From: Syntrophobacterales bacterium
Lineage (GTDB): Bacteria > Desulfobacterota > Syntrophobacteria > Syntrophobacterales > Thermodesulforhabdaceae
Assembly: GCA_026417655.1 (NCBI GenBank)
Contig: JAOACS010000007.1
Coordinates: 1-61,891, forward strand
Length of the DNA stretch: 61,891 nucleotides
Direction of reading: 5' to 3'
Made by a program: the position numbers and the translations under genes. The notes under the pieces were generated by a model, which did not search any database, had not been told where the DNA came from, and was given only the letters and a program-made list of their open reading frames with translations. Below are positions 1 through 7,720 of this stretch, one piece after another (positions within the stretch are counted from its first letter, which is position 1; each line of letters begins with the position of its first letter).

Positions 1-19
1 AGATGTGTATAAGAGACAG
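1..19 (+). other. Tn5 mosaic-end (Nextera) adapter, not genomic
   Basis: The first 19 bases are exactly the hyperactive Tn5 mosaic end used in tagmentation libraries. The reverse complement closes the window at 61873-61891. This is untrimmed adapter, so the genomic insert starts at base 20. The trpB reading frame runs into it and meets a stop inside the adapter, as expected for an artificial junction. Confidence 0.97.
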
Positions 20-381
20 GGGTATTACATGGTGCAAAATCTTATGTACTTCAGGATGAACACGGCCAGATTAGGGAAGCCCATTCTATAGCAGCAGGAT
101 TAGATTATCCCGGCGTGGGACCTGAACATGCCTATCTCAAGGAGATCGGTCGAGTTCGCTATGTGTCGGTAAGGGATGATGAAGCGCTTAGTGCCTTCGA
201 TCTTCTTTCCCGCTATGAGGGGATAATACCAGCTCTTGAGAGTGCCCATGCCGTTGCCTGGGCGATGGTGGAAGCCACAAGTAGAAAGTCGAATGAAGTA
301 ATTATCATAAATCTTTCTGGAAGAGGCGATAAAGATCTTGAAATGGTGTGGCGGTATAGAAATGGCTCAAAGCAATTGTAA
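20..381 (+). CDS. trpB: Tryptophan synthase beta subunit, 3' end (partial)
   Basis: This is the C-terminal ~120 residues of TrpB, the PLP enzyme that joins indole and serine to make tryptophan. The frame is open from the adapter junction and reads [12 protein letters not shown], then [19 protein letters not shown], which is the conserved C-terminal part of TrpB. The last residues contain NLSGRGDKD, a glycine-rich conserved TrpB motif. The 5' two thirds are lost at the window edge. A start at the internal Met (about 115) would cut a conserved domain and is not real. The stop lies 15 bases before trpA, so trpBA is one operon. Confidence 0.95.
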
Positions 382-396
382 ATCGGAGTAAAAACC

Positions 397-1251
397 ATGA
401 ATCGAATCGAAAAAACCTTTGCTGAGTTCAGAAAAAAAGGTGAAAAGGCTCTCGTTGGGTTCATTACAGCAGGGGATCCCGACATTGAAAGGTCCTTTGA
501 GATTGCAAAAACCCTTTGTAGAGGAGGTGTGGATATCTTGGAACTAGGCGTTCCCTTTTCTGATCCTACAGCGGATGGGCCGGTTATTCAACGATCATCG
601 ATGAGGGCACTACGAAGCGGGATGACACTAGAAAAAGTTTTCCCTTTTATCGAGAGATTACGTATAGAGGGTATTGAGGTGCCCGTGATTATCTTCAGTT
701 ATTACAATCCACTATTCCGCTACGGGGCTGAACGGTTTTACAAGAAGGCGACTGAGGTGGGAGCCGATGGTGTGCTCGTGGTAGATCTTCCTCCCGAAGA
801 GTCGGAGGAGTTTACGGGAAAATGGGATGGATGGATACCTGGGGTTAGTTCCTTTAGCTTCATAAGGCTTATTGCTCCAACAACCACTAGAGAGAGAATG
901 GAGGGGATTCTTAAAAGTGCTTCAGGCTTCGTCTATCTCATCTCAAAACTAGGGGTAACTGGAAGTGAAAACATTATTTCCCCCTCCCAATCCAAAATCC
1001 CTCATGATCCTCTAGACTACAAGACAATAGAGGAAATGGTTCATACCATAAAGTCTATAAAGGAAATGCCTGTTTGCGTGGGATTTGGCATATCAACCCC
1101 AGAACAGGTATCAATGGTAGGGAGAATCGCCGATGGAGTGGTTATAGGAAGCGCCTTTGAAAAGGCTATCGAGGAGCACATGGAGAAACCAAATATTTTG
1201 AAGGTGCTTGACAACATGGCTTTCACATTTAAAAAAGCTTTGAAGTGCTAA
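397..1251 (+). CDS. trpA: Tryptophan synthase alpha subunit
   Basis: TrpA cleaves indole-3-glycerol phosphate and passes indole to TrpB. The TIM-barrel landmarks are present: FITAGDP near residue 22, the catalytic Glu in ELGVPFSDP at residue 49 and the catalytic Asp in ADGPVIQ at residue 60. These are the same numbers as in enteric TrpA. The GVTGSEN loop and the phosphate-binding GFGIS near residue 225 are also present. At 284 residues it is slightly longer than the usual ~268, because of extra residues after GVTGSEN. The start is ATG behind a GGAG-type ribosome site, 15 bases after trpB. Confidence 0.96.
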   Translation: MNRIEKTFAEFRKKGEKALVGFITAGDPDIERSFEIAKTLCRGGVDILELGVPFSDPTADGPVIQRSSMRALRSGMTLEKVFPFIERLRIEGIEVPVIIFSYYNPLFRYGAERFYKKATEVGADGVLVVDLPPEESEEFTGKWDGWIPGVSSFSFIRLIAPTTTRERMEGILKSASGFVYLISKLGVTGSENIISPSQSKIPHDPLDYKTIEEMVHTIKSIKEMPVCVGFGISTPEQVSMVGRIADGVVIGSAFEKAIEEHMEKPNILKVLDNMAFTFKKALKC

Positions 1252-1280
1252 AATACGAGGAGGGAAAAGAGTAGGAAAGT

Positions 1281-1607
1281 ATGTTTTTCTTTTTCATTGG
1301 AGGAGTTCAGCCAAAGACGATTACTCTCGATGAGACACCTAGGTTATGTCCTAATTGTGGACTTGCCCAGGCCCGTTTGAAACGTATAGATCACTACCTA
1401 AGCATTTTCTTTATCCCCATTGTGCGCTTAAAGAAAGGTGAGCCTATTGTTATTTGTGAAAGATGTGGGTTTTCTAGTCCAGAGAACGAAACTTTCCAGG
1501 GTTGGAGAAGGCAACAAACTCCTAAGATGTCCTTAGTGTGTCAATCCTGTGGCGCGACACTTGAACCTTCATTTCGCTATTGCCCTCAATGCGGAACAAA
1601 GATATAA
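1281..1607 (+). CDS. Double zinc-ribbon protein, function unknown
   Basis: This 108-residue protein has eight cysteines in four CxxC pairs. Cys23/26 with Cys59/62 form one zinc ribbon around a hydrophobic segment (LSIFFIPIVRL), and Cys87/90 with Cys101/104 form a second, compact C-terminal ribbon. The N-terminus is a short run of phenylalanines, too short to be confident of a signal or anchor. It is 29 bases behind trpA with a GGAGGGAA ribosome site, so it may be transcribed with the trp genes, but no link to tryptophan synthesis is visible. Such ribbons usually mediate protein or nucleic-acid contacts, and no specific role can be assigned. Confidence 0.75.
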   Translation: MFFFFIGGVQPKTITLDETPRLCPNCGLAQARLKRIDHYLSIFFIPIVRLKKGEPIVICERCGFSSPENETFQGWRRQQTPKMSLVCQSCGATLEPSFRYCPQCGTKI

Positions 1608-1666
1608 GCTTAGTGAATTGTGGGGGTATGATTATCCAAAATCCTTTATTAGAGTGGGGAACGTCC

Positions 1667-2407
1667 ATGGCAAAGAACAGGGGACAGGTAATTCCCTTCC
1701 CTTCACCGGCAAAACCAAACATCAAAGAGCTTTTTTCAGAATTTCTCAAAGAGGAACAAAGACGATTAAGACCAGCAACATTTAGAAACTACGAATTGAT
1801 AATTGAGCTACTAGAACATTGTCTAAATAGTTACGGTTACTCATTTCTTTCGGAACCGGAAGGTCAACTCTATGAAAGACTCTATGAGCGCAAAAATCTA
1901 GAGTTTTGTTCCATCTTCGATCCGGAAAAGATAATACTTATACTCCCAACCTTCCTTGGAGACTTCATGATAAGAAAGGTGGCGGCCTCCGAATCACTTC
2001 TTAGATATTCTGGAACGGTAACCAAAAGGCTTATCAAATGGCTCGCCGATAGGGGACACATAGGCAAGGCGAAAGCAAAGAAGGCCATAAGTTATGCAGC
2101 TGAAGCAACTAAAGTGTTACCTGCCGCTGAACGTCTCGCAAGACTTCTCTACGAATATTCTCATACCCATGCACCGAGATCTTGGAATATGGAAATAGAC
2201 GATTTCTTCACCATAGAGGAGATCATGCCAGGAAAGGTGATTTTGTCAACCCTGTCGTCTACCGAGATTGACATGGTGGAGCTAAGATTGCCTGAAGAGA
2301 TTTTAAGCCATTGTCGGGTAGGCTGGCAAATCAACCTACTCTTGGGCAAAACCTCAAGAGGTTGGCAGATTATAGAATCGGGAAGTGTCTATCCTGATCT
2401 TTTCTAG
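1667..2407 (+). CDS. Protein with integrase-like N-terminal helical region, no catalytic domain
   Basis: This is a ~246-residue protein of unknown function. Residues ~15-60 (ELFSEFLKEEQRRL, then RPATFRNYELIIELLEHCL) read like the SAM-like core-binding domain of tyrosine recombinases. The R-H-R-Y catalytic domain that should follow is absent. Instead there is an alpha-helical middle (VTKRLIKWLADRG) and a beta-rich end ending GSVYPDLF. The frame stays open upstream to 1580, overlapping the zinc-ribbon gene. I chose ATG 1667 because it follows a GGGGA stretch and the upstream residues look unstructured. It may be a recombinase fold reused for DNA or protein binding. Confidence 0.7.
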   Translation: MAKNRGQVIPFPSPAKPNIKELFSEFLKEEQRRLRPATFRNYELIIELLEHCLNSYGYSFLSEPEGQLYERLYERKNLEFCSIFDPEKIILILPTFLGDFMIRKVAASESLLRYSGTVTKRLIKWLADRGHIGKAKAKKAISYAAEATKVLPAAERLARLLYEYSHTHAPRSWNMEIDDFFTIEEIMPGKVILSTLSSTEIDMVELRLPEEILSHCRVGWQINLLLGKTSRGWQIIESGSVYPDLF

Positions 2408-2455
2408 GGCCTTTGGAGAAGACGACCCCTTATGAGAGTCACCTTCTCATTTCCT

Positions 2456-4204
2456 TTAATAAAACAGTATAAGCCAAATATTGGAGATTATGACGCTTAT
2501 TATCATATAAGGAAATGCTATCTTCATAAAACCCATAAAACTCATGCGATAACCCTTTGCTTCCGCGATACCTATTGTAACAACATTGGCACTAGCTCCA
2601 ATGATTGTCCCATTACCACCAAAACAGGCTCCTAGCGAAAGGGCCCACCAAAGGACATTATTCTCAGCTCCAGGAATGGACTTGGTGAGATAGGCAACAA
2701 TGGGAAGCATAGTAGCTGTAAAGGGTATGTTGTCCACAAAGGCACTCGCTATGGCAGCAACCCATAGGATAAGGCATATAGCTGCAGTTAAATTCCCCTT
2801 TGAAAGCTGAAGCACCCAGTCCGCAATAATAGCCAAAAGTCCCACTTCTTCAACAGCTCCCACAAGAACAAATAGAAATATGAAGAAAATAAGAGTAGGC
2901 CACTCAATATCCTTTTCGAGAAGCTCATAGAGATGAATCTTTTTAGTGAGAAGTCCGTAAATAAACAGGCTTGCCGCTCCAAAGAGAGCAGGAATACTCA
3001 CTTCCATGTGCCAATAGCCGTGGGAAGCAAAAAAGGCGATCACAATAGCCATTATAATAAGACCATAGCCTAGCAGGACCCTATCGGTGATTTTATACTC
3101 TTCCCTTAACTTCGCTATAAAGGCATCTACATCGTCCACTTTACCTTTTTTGTATTCTTTACCGTACCAAAGGCGAACATAGAAATAGAGAACAATGGTC
3201 GAAACAACCACTGGAACAGTGAGGTTATATACAAACTCCATAAAGGTAAGTCCTGTGTAGGAACCAATGATTATGTTAGGAGGATCACCAATCAAGGTAG
3301 CCGTTCCTCCAATGTTTGAAGCGATGATACCTGGAAGAAGCAAAGTAATAGGAGAAATATGAAGGGCTATCGCTATTTCCATAAGAACAGGGGTGTAAAG
3401 CAGCATGGTAGTAACATTGTCTAGGAAAGCTGAGGTAAAGGCTATGAAGATACAGGATATAAAGGATAAAGCCATTACGTTGCCCTTAGCTATCTTGTAG
3501 GACATATAGGCACACCACTGGAAAACCCCTGTATGCTTGAGCACACCTATTATGATCATCATGCCCATCAGAAGAAATATGACGTTCATATCTATGGCTG
3601 CGATAGCCGTTTCGTAAGAGATAATTCGATATTCGGGATTGATGGTTCCAAGGGTATAACTCACCAGCATGATAAGGGATCCGCCCGCTAGGGCAGCTAC
3701 AGTTCGATGAAGTAGCTCAAAGGATATAACTATATAGGTCAGCACAAATATGGCTGTTCCTATGTAAAAGGCCGGATTTAGCTTTCTTTTTAAGGTTATA
3801 TCTTGGGAGAAGTATCCTACACACCCTTTGATCGCTACATTTTCTATAGGAATCGTTACCATGGTTTTTTCGAAGGCGCTCTTGTAAATCTCCAACTCAA
3901 TTTTGGATTTACCAACCTGGTTTTCCAATATTTGAAAGGCGAATTGGTAGGTTCCGTGAGAAGAGGTCTCAACTTCCTCCACTTCCTTATGATCCGCTAT
4001 AATGCGATGGGGCTGGTTATTGACGAACAACCTTACTCGGGCAGCCTTCACTGGGTTTTTATGAGGATCCAGTATTGTCCCTGAAAAGTAAAATGTAACG
4101 TAGCCTTCCTTTTGCTGAGGGAGCTCATGTTGTTTAGCCGCATTAACAAAAGCTGCCGACACGACGACAAAAAGAATCGTCCAATACGCAAGAAATCTTT
4201 TCAT
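2456..4204 (-). CDS. ArsB/NhaD-type (ion transporter superfamily) permease with N-terminal periplasmic domain
   Basis: This 582-residue membrane protein has a signal peptide (residues 1-22), then a ~125-residue soluble beta-rich domain resembling carboxypeptidase-regulatory (CNA-B-like) folds. About 12 hydrophobic helices follow from residue ~145. The permease half carries NIGGTATLIGDPPNIIIG and, in the second repeat, GACFGGNGTIIGASANVV. These are the paired hairpin motifs of the ArsB/NhaD/SLC13 superfamily, so it probably exchanges Na+/H+ or moves a small anion. The substrate cannot be told from sequence. The start is ATG behind GGAGGGAAA. The gene stands alone, divergent from the slyD region. 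Confidence 0.85.
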   Translation of the reverse strand: MKRFLAYWTILFVVVSAAFVNAAKQHELPQQKEGYVTFYFSGTILDPHKNPVKAARVRLFVNNQPHRIIADHKEVEEVETSSHGTYQFAFQILENQVGKSKIELEIYKSAFEKTMVTIPIENVAIKGCVGYFSQDITLKRKLNPAFYIGTAIFVLTYIVISFELLHRTVAALAGGSLIMLVSYTLGTINPEYRIISYETAIAAIDMNVIFLLMGMMIIIGVLKHTGVFQWCAYMSYKIAKGNVMALSFISCIFIAFTSAFLDNVTTMLLYTPVLMEIAIALHISPITLLLPGIIASNIGGTATLIGDPPNIIIGSYTGLTFMEFVYNLTVPVVVSTIVLYFYVRLWYGKEYKKGKVDDVDAFIAKLREEYKITDRVLLGYGLIIMAIVIAFFASHGYWHMEVSIPALFGAASLFIYGLLTKKIHLYELLEKDIEWPTLIFFIFLFVLVGAVEEVGLLAIIADWVLQLSKGNLTAAICLILWVAAIASAFVDNIPFTATMLPIVAYLTKSIPGAENNVLWWALSLGACFGGNGTIIGASANVVTIGIAEAKGYRMSFMGFMKIAFPYMIISVIISNIWLILFY

Positions 4205-4337
4205 TGGTGGTTTCCCTCCATGAAAATCATCGTTTAATTAATGTCTTTCAGTCTCACACATGAACGAGCAGTATACTATAGTAGTCATTGTTTGTTGTCA
4301 TCCAAAAAAGGATGATATTTTAAAAACATTTTTTTTC

Positions 4338-4366
4338 TTGAATCGGTAGGTTTAATCGGTTATGAA
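4338..4366 (+). promoter_or_regulatory. Candidate sigma-70 promoter upstream of slyD leader/RNA
   Basis: TTGAAT at 4338-4343 and TATGAA at 4361-4366 are separated by exactly 17 bases, a good -35/-10 arrangement on the plus strand. Transcription would start near 4373, about 210 bases before slyD. The call rests on the motif match alone. Confidence 0.4.
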
Positions 4367-4372
4367 ACAACT

Positions 4373-4544
4373 GGTTTTTTAGTTTAAACATCCTGGTGCT
4401 CTTTAGATAAGGAGAGATCCTTTCTTAGTTAGTAATAGCCCCAGGAAAAGGCTAACAGTAATAGAAAGGACATAAAAGATTTATAAAGGACGAGGTTTCA
4501 AAGGATACCAGACTCGAGGTAGGAGTTCTGGTTTTTTGTTTTTT
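4373..4544 (+). ncRNA. Candidate structured leader or small RNA upstream of slyD
   Basis: This is most of the 380-base gap between the permease (4204) and slyD (4585), and no ORF fits it. On the plus strand it has a possible promoter just upstream. A hairpin with a GNRA loop follows (4409-4413 pairs 4418-4422, loop GAGA). Next is a compound hairpin (GTTA 4428-4431 with TAAC 4453-4456, GCC 4438-4440 with GGC 4450-4452) with a bulge. The octamer AGTAATAG occurs twice (4431-4438 and 4457-4464). The region ends in an intrinsic terminator (4508-4544). It could be an independent small RNA or an attenuator-type leader for slyD. It does not match any riboswitch consensus I know. Confidence 0.3.
4508..4544 (+). 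terminator. Intrinsic terminator upstream of slyD
   Basis: CCAGACTC (4508-4515) pairs with GAGTTCTGG (4523-4531) with one bulged base and a 7-base loop. Six T, one G and six T follow (4532-4544). No plus-strand gene lies upstream for 2 kb, so it must end an RNA that starts in this gap or act as an attenuator ahead of slyD. Confidence 0.6.
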
Positions 4545-4584
4545 ATTGGCACATCAAAAAGAATAGTTAGAGAAGGAGTTTAGA

Positions 4585-5073
4585 ATGAGAACTGTTCAGA
4601 AAGGTAATTTTGTAAAGGTCCACTACACTGGAAGGCTCGACAATGGCGAAATCTTCGACTCCAGTGAGGGTCGAAGTCCTTTTGAGTTTCAGGTAGGTTC
4701 TGGTCAGGTCATCCCCGGTTTTGAAAATTCTCTCATTGGAATGAAGCTGAAGGAGAAAAAAACTTTCACTATTGAACCGGAAGATGCCTATGGCGACAGA
4801 GACGAGCGCCTAGTTCAAACATTTCAGAGGGCAGAACTTCCTATGGATTTCCAGCCGTCGGTTGGTGAGATCCTAGCCCTTCAAACTGAAGATGGAACAA
4901 GACTTCACGCTATAGTAGCCAATGTTACCCCTACCACCATTACAATAGATTTGAATCATCCCCTTGCTGGCCAAAGACTAACTTTTGATGTGGAGATAGT
5001 TGAAATTAACGATAGTCCTAGCCCATCTCTTTTCTGTGCCCCAGGAGGAGGTGGCTGTAGCTGTGGATGCTAG
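4585..5073 (+). CDS. slyD: FKBP-type peptidyl-prolyl isomerase, SlyD-like
   Basis: This 162-residue cytosolic cis-trans proline isomerase/chaperone has the FKBP core at residues 1-70 (VKVHYTGRLDNGEIFDSS) with the SlyD insert-in-flap domain at ~70-125. QVIPGFENSLIGMK and FDVEIVEI are typical. The tail (CAPGGGGCSCGC) is a short cysteine/glycine-rich metal-binding end, the counterpart of the long His/Cys tail of E. coli SlyD, which supplies nickel for hydrogenase maturation. The start is ATG behind GAAGGAG. It is a single gene with a terminator-like hairpin on each side. Confidence 0.93.
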   Translation: MRTVQKGNFVKVHYTGRLDNGEIFDSSEGRSPFEFQVGSGQVIPGFENSLIGMKLKEKKTFTIEPEDAYGDRDERLVQTFQRAELPMDFQPSVGEILALQTEDGTRLHAIVANVTPTTITIDLNHPLAGQRLTFDVEIVEINDSPSPSLFCAPGGGGCSCGC

Positions 5074-5093
5074 TCTCCTTTAGATAATCTATT

Positions 5094-5123
5094 GTAGGGG
5101 CATAGAAAATACTATGCCCCTAC
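5094..5123. terminator. Hairpin between converging slyD and porin genes
   Basis: GTAGGGGCATAG (5094-5105) and CTATGCCCCTAC (5112-5123) form a perfect 12-bp stem with a 6-base loop. It sits between two converging 3' ends, so it probably stops or protects transcripts from both. Neither side has a strong T-tract, so it is not a textbook intrinsic terminator. Confidence 0.6.
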
Positions 5124-5137
5124 CACCTTACCAAAAG

Positions 5138-6268
5138 CTAAAAGCTCATGTTAAACCTAATTCCCCAAATGTAGCCTTCATTCTTTCCGCCATCCCTTAA
5201 GTCGTCATTCATGTATTGGAAGTCAACAGAGAAGTTGGCGCTTACGGCTTTGTATTCAAAGATATGAAACTTTAAATAGGTCTCTAGAGCGTGAGTATGT
5301 GCAACATCCGAATTGGTTGATCCATCCAAGTAAGCATATCCTATACCTATTTCATCATTTTTACGTCCCCAGGTTGAACCGCTTACATTTAGCCCAAAAG
5401 ATATGAACTTATCGTAGTATACAAAGGCTTCATCGTCCTGCCATCCGGCTCTGAAAAATGCTCCTAAAACGTCTTTTATAATCTGCTGATCAAAACTAAC
5501 CCCAAATCCTCTAAGGGACGCCTTCTTTTCTCCATCCCCTTTGAGGAACTCTTCATTGGTTAAAAAACCGTAGATACGATAATTGCCCTCCCCTAGAGGT
5601 GTCTCCAACTTGTAACCTAGTTGGAGTGCAAAATAGGCATAGTTATTACCATCGTCGTTTTTAGAGGTCATACTAACAAACCGTAAATGCCAGGCATCCC
5701 ATTCTAGCTCCACTGCCCCACCAATATCATAACTGGGAAGATTTGCTATGGGATTGTTCACAAAGACCTCGTTCACAAACTGCCCTAGCTCATCATTGGC
5801 ATAGGAGTTGTCGTCTATAAAGGCTGTAGCATCAATAATACCACCGGTGACTTTAAAGGACAGGTTTTCCTGGAGCCTTATAGTATGAGCATACCAAAGC
5901 TCCTGGAGATGGTCCTGCCATTTATGGCCGTTTATGTTTTTAAGATCATCTTCAAGGTCATCGGCGTTTGGAGAAAGAACAAAGGGACTCTTATTCTTTA
6001 AACCATTACCCTTTGCAAAACTTGCTCGTCCTGAAAATTCTCCCCCCTCCCAGGGTTTTATCGAAACAGTGAGATCAAATACTCCCGACCCATCATCCTC
6101 ATTATCCCCTACCCCAGCCGACTTCTCTAGCCATTGGTAAGTCCCAGTAAAGGTTCCGTAAATGGAAAACCATCTGTTAACCTCATAGCCCCATGCTGGA
6201 GTGGATAACACTGCAACCAAAAACAGTAGGAAGCCAACACTTACCCATACCTTGCGATCCTTTCCCAT
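5138..6268 (-). CDS. Outer-membrane beta-barrel protein (porin-like)
   Basis: This 376-residue protein has a signal peptide (residues 1-27, ending ...STPAWGYE). Alternating amphipathic strands follow throughout, and it ends in Phe (IRFNMSF), the usual C-terminal signature of BAM-assembled barrels. Phrases such as FTGTYQW, GEFSGRASFAKGNG and LRFVSMTSKNDDG fit the carbohydrate/phosphate porin-like families found in Desulfobacterota. No substrate can be assigned. The start is ATG behind GGGGGAAAGG. It is transcribed away from the second outer-membrane gene at 6608 across a 339-base shared intergenic region. Confidence 0.8.
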   Translation of the reverse strand: MGKDRKVWVSVGFLLFLVAVLSTPAWGYEVNRWFSIYGTFTGTYQWLEKSAGVGDNEDDGSGVFDLTVSIKPWEGGEFSGRASFAKGNGLKNKSPFVLSPNADDLEDDLKNINGHKWQDHLQELWYAHTIRLQENLSFKVTGGIIDATAFIDDNSYANDELGQFVNEVFVNNPIANLPSYDIGGAVELEWDAWHLRFVSMTSKNDDGNNYAYFALQLGYKLETPLGEGNYRIYGFLTNEEFLKGDGEKKASLRGFGVSFDQQIIKDVLGAFFRAGWQDDEAFVYYDKFISFGLNVSGSTWGRKNDEIGIGYAYLDGSTNSDVAHTHALETYLKFHIFEYKAVSANFSVDFQYMNDDLRDGGKNEGYIWGIRFNMSF

Positions 6269-6607
6269 CCTTTCCCCCTATTCTCAATCACTCAAAGGAG
6301 ATTATCAAAAAAGCTTAAAAGAAATGGTTTCGCCTTCGTGGCTTCTACTACACCAAGCTTCATTCCTGGTAAGGAATCTTTTAACGAATCTACTAAACTG
6401 TGTCAAACACTTTACCAAAAGGAACAATAATGTACTGGATAGGTTTCGACAGGGTCCAATATGCACAATTTTGTTACAAGCGTTTTTCAAAATAGTCGAA
6501 ATAACCTCCTTTCTCCATGGCACAATATTAGCTTACATAAGAGCACGACACACCTTACACCTTATGAAGGGGTTTAAATTCTTATGAAAATTAAAAGGAG
6601 GACAGAG
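6269..6607. other. Divergent intergenic region between two outer-membrane protein genes
   Basis: This 339-base gap has no convincing gene. It separates the minus-strand porin from the plus-strand TorF-type protein and presumably carries both promoters. The one clear element is the sigma-54 match at 6518-6533. ORFs reading through it in either direction have non-coding-like composition and no ribosome site. Confidence 0.6.
6518..6533 (+). promoter_or_regulatory. Sigma-54 (RpoN) promoter, -24/-12
   Basis: TGGCAC at 6518-6523 and TAGCT at 6529-6533 match the RpoN consensus TGGCAC-N5-TTGCW at all but one fixed base, with the required GG-N10-GC spacing. Transcription would start about 12 bases after the GC, giving a ~64-base leader for the gene at 6608. 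The activator-binding site is not identified. Confidence 0.6.
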
Positions 6608-7459
6608 ATGCGATTAAAAAAGTCTAGTATGAAACAGGGTGAAATAGCACTAGGCCTCATCTTAACATTACTTATATTAGCATCTTGCCCATCAATTGGC
6701 TGGAGCGAGGATAAAAAAGAGGAGAAACCTTCTATCAATGCTTCAGTAGGAATATTAAATAAGTATGTGTTTCGAGGATATGAAATAGGTACAGACAGTG
6801 CTGTTATTCAGCCATCTTTAAGTGTGAGCTACAAAGGTTTTTCTATAGGCTTTTGGGGAAATATCGATACCGATGAAAATCCAACCCAAAATTTAACAGC
6901 TCCCGACAGGGAAGGTAAGGCAAGTTTCAACGAGGTTGACCTAACTTTGAGCTACACCTATACCTTTGACAAGTTATCCCTTACTGGTGGATATATTTAC
7001 TACGGAACGAAATATGCGCCAGAGACCCATGAGTTATTTATAAGCGCTTCATACGATATTATATCTAAGCCCACCCTCACAATCTATAGAGACATTGCAG
7101 AATATCCTGGCACATATATAAACCTTTCCTTTTCCCACTCATTGCCTCTATACAATAATATTACCCTGGATCTAGGAATGGCCTTTGGCTATTTCTGGGG
7201 CGATGGCAGTTACTGGAAAACCTACGAAGCTTCAACAGGCACTTATAGTGGCGAAAAATATAAGGCCTTTCACGACGGCATGGTGAAGGCTGGTCTAACC
7301 ATTCCACTCATGGAGCATTTCTCCTTACAGCCAATGTTACAGTATTGGTTCCCACTTTCTGATAAGGCAAATCGTGAGGTTGACGGCAACTCCTATAATC
7401 CAAACGGTTACATTGAGGGCACGTTTGTAGTAGGGGTAACATTTAGTTTTTCGTGGTAG
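6608..7459 (+). CDS. TorF-family putative outer-membrane protein
   Basis: This is a ~283-residue outer-membrane beta-barrel. It has a signal peptide (hydrophobic LILTLLILASC, then SIGWSED), then SINASVGILNKYVFRGYEIG. That opening, with the 'YVFRG' strand, is characteristic of the TIGR02001 (TorF) family. It ends GVTFSFSW, an aromatic terminus typical of barrels. The upstream ATG at 6584 has no ribosome site. ATG 6608 follows AGGAGG (6596-6601) at 6 bases, so I start there. A sigma-54 promoter match lies upstream, so expression may depend on an RpoN activator. The substrate is unknown. Confidence 0.85.
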   Translation: MRLKKSSMKQGEIALGLILTLLILASCPSIGWSEDKKEEKPSINASVGILNKYVFRGYEIGTDSAVIQPSLSVSYKGFSIGFWGNIDTDENPTQNLTAPDREGKASFNEVDLTLSYTYTFDKLSLTGGYIYYGTKYAPETHELFISASYDIISKPTLTIYRDIAEYPGTYINLSFSHSLPLYNNITLDLGMAFGYFWGDGSYWKTYEASTGTYSGEKYKAFHDGMVKAGLTIPLMEHFSLQPMLQYWFPLSDKANREVDGNSYNPNGYIEGTFVVGVTFSFSW

Positions 7460-7524
7460 TGACTTAGTAATTAGTAAGTTTTTTCCTTGCATCTCCCCAC
7501 CTCCCACAACCTAATTCTTTAAAA

Positions 7525-7551
7525 GGGTAGTCCCTAATTTAGGGCCTACCC
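7525..7551 (+). terminator. Hairpin terminator after the TorF-family gene
   Basis: GGGTAG (7525-7530) pairs with CTACCC (7546-7551), and inner CCCT pairs with AGGG across one mismatch. The hairpin is preceded by AAAA and followed by the T-rich stretch TAAATTCTTTT. The rest of the 7460-7720 gap shows nothing I can name. Confidence 0.5.
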
Positions 7552-7720
7552 TAAATTCTTTTGCCCCTCTAGCCGATTATTATTAATCGCAACCTATGAC
7601 TTACTAACCATTGACTTTCTCCAGTTCCTATTGTTTATTGACAGAAGGGAGCGGAAGTCTAGGGGTAAGTTTTCGGCTACTTGAGAGAATGTATCAACCC
7701 ACTAGAAAAGAGGAGGCCCT

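Noticed and set aside
1-19. A 19-bp terminal inverted repeat suggesting that the whole window is a composite transposon
   Set aside because: The sequence is the artificial Tn5 mosaic end. No transposase or IS50 sequence lies inside, and both ends cut through housekeeping genes.
6201-6587. Plus-strand 128-codon frame across the divergent porin intergenic region
   Set aside because: It overlaps the porin start on the other strand, has no ribosome site and low-complexity composition, and covers the likely promoters.
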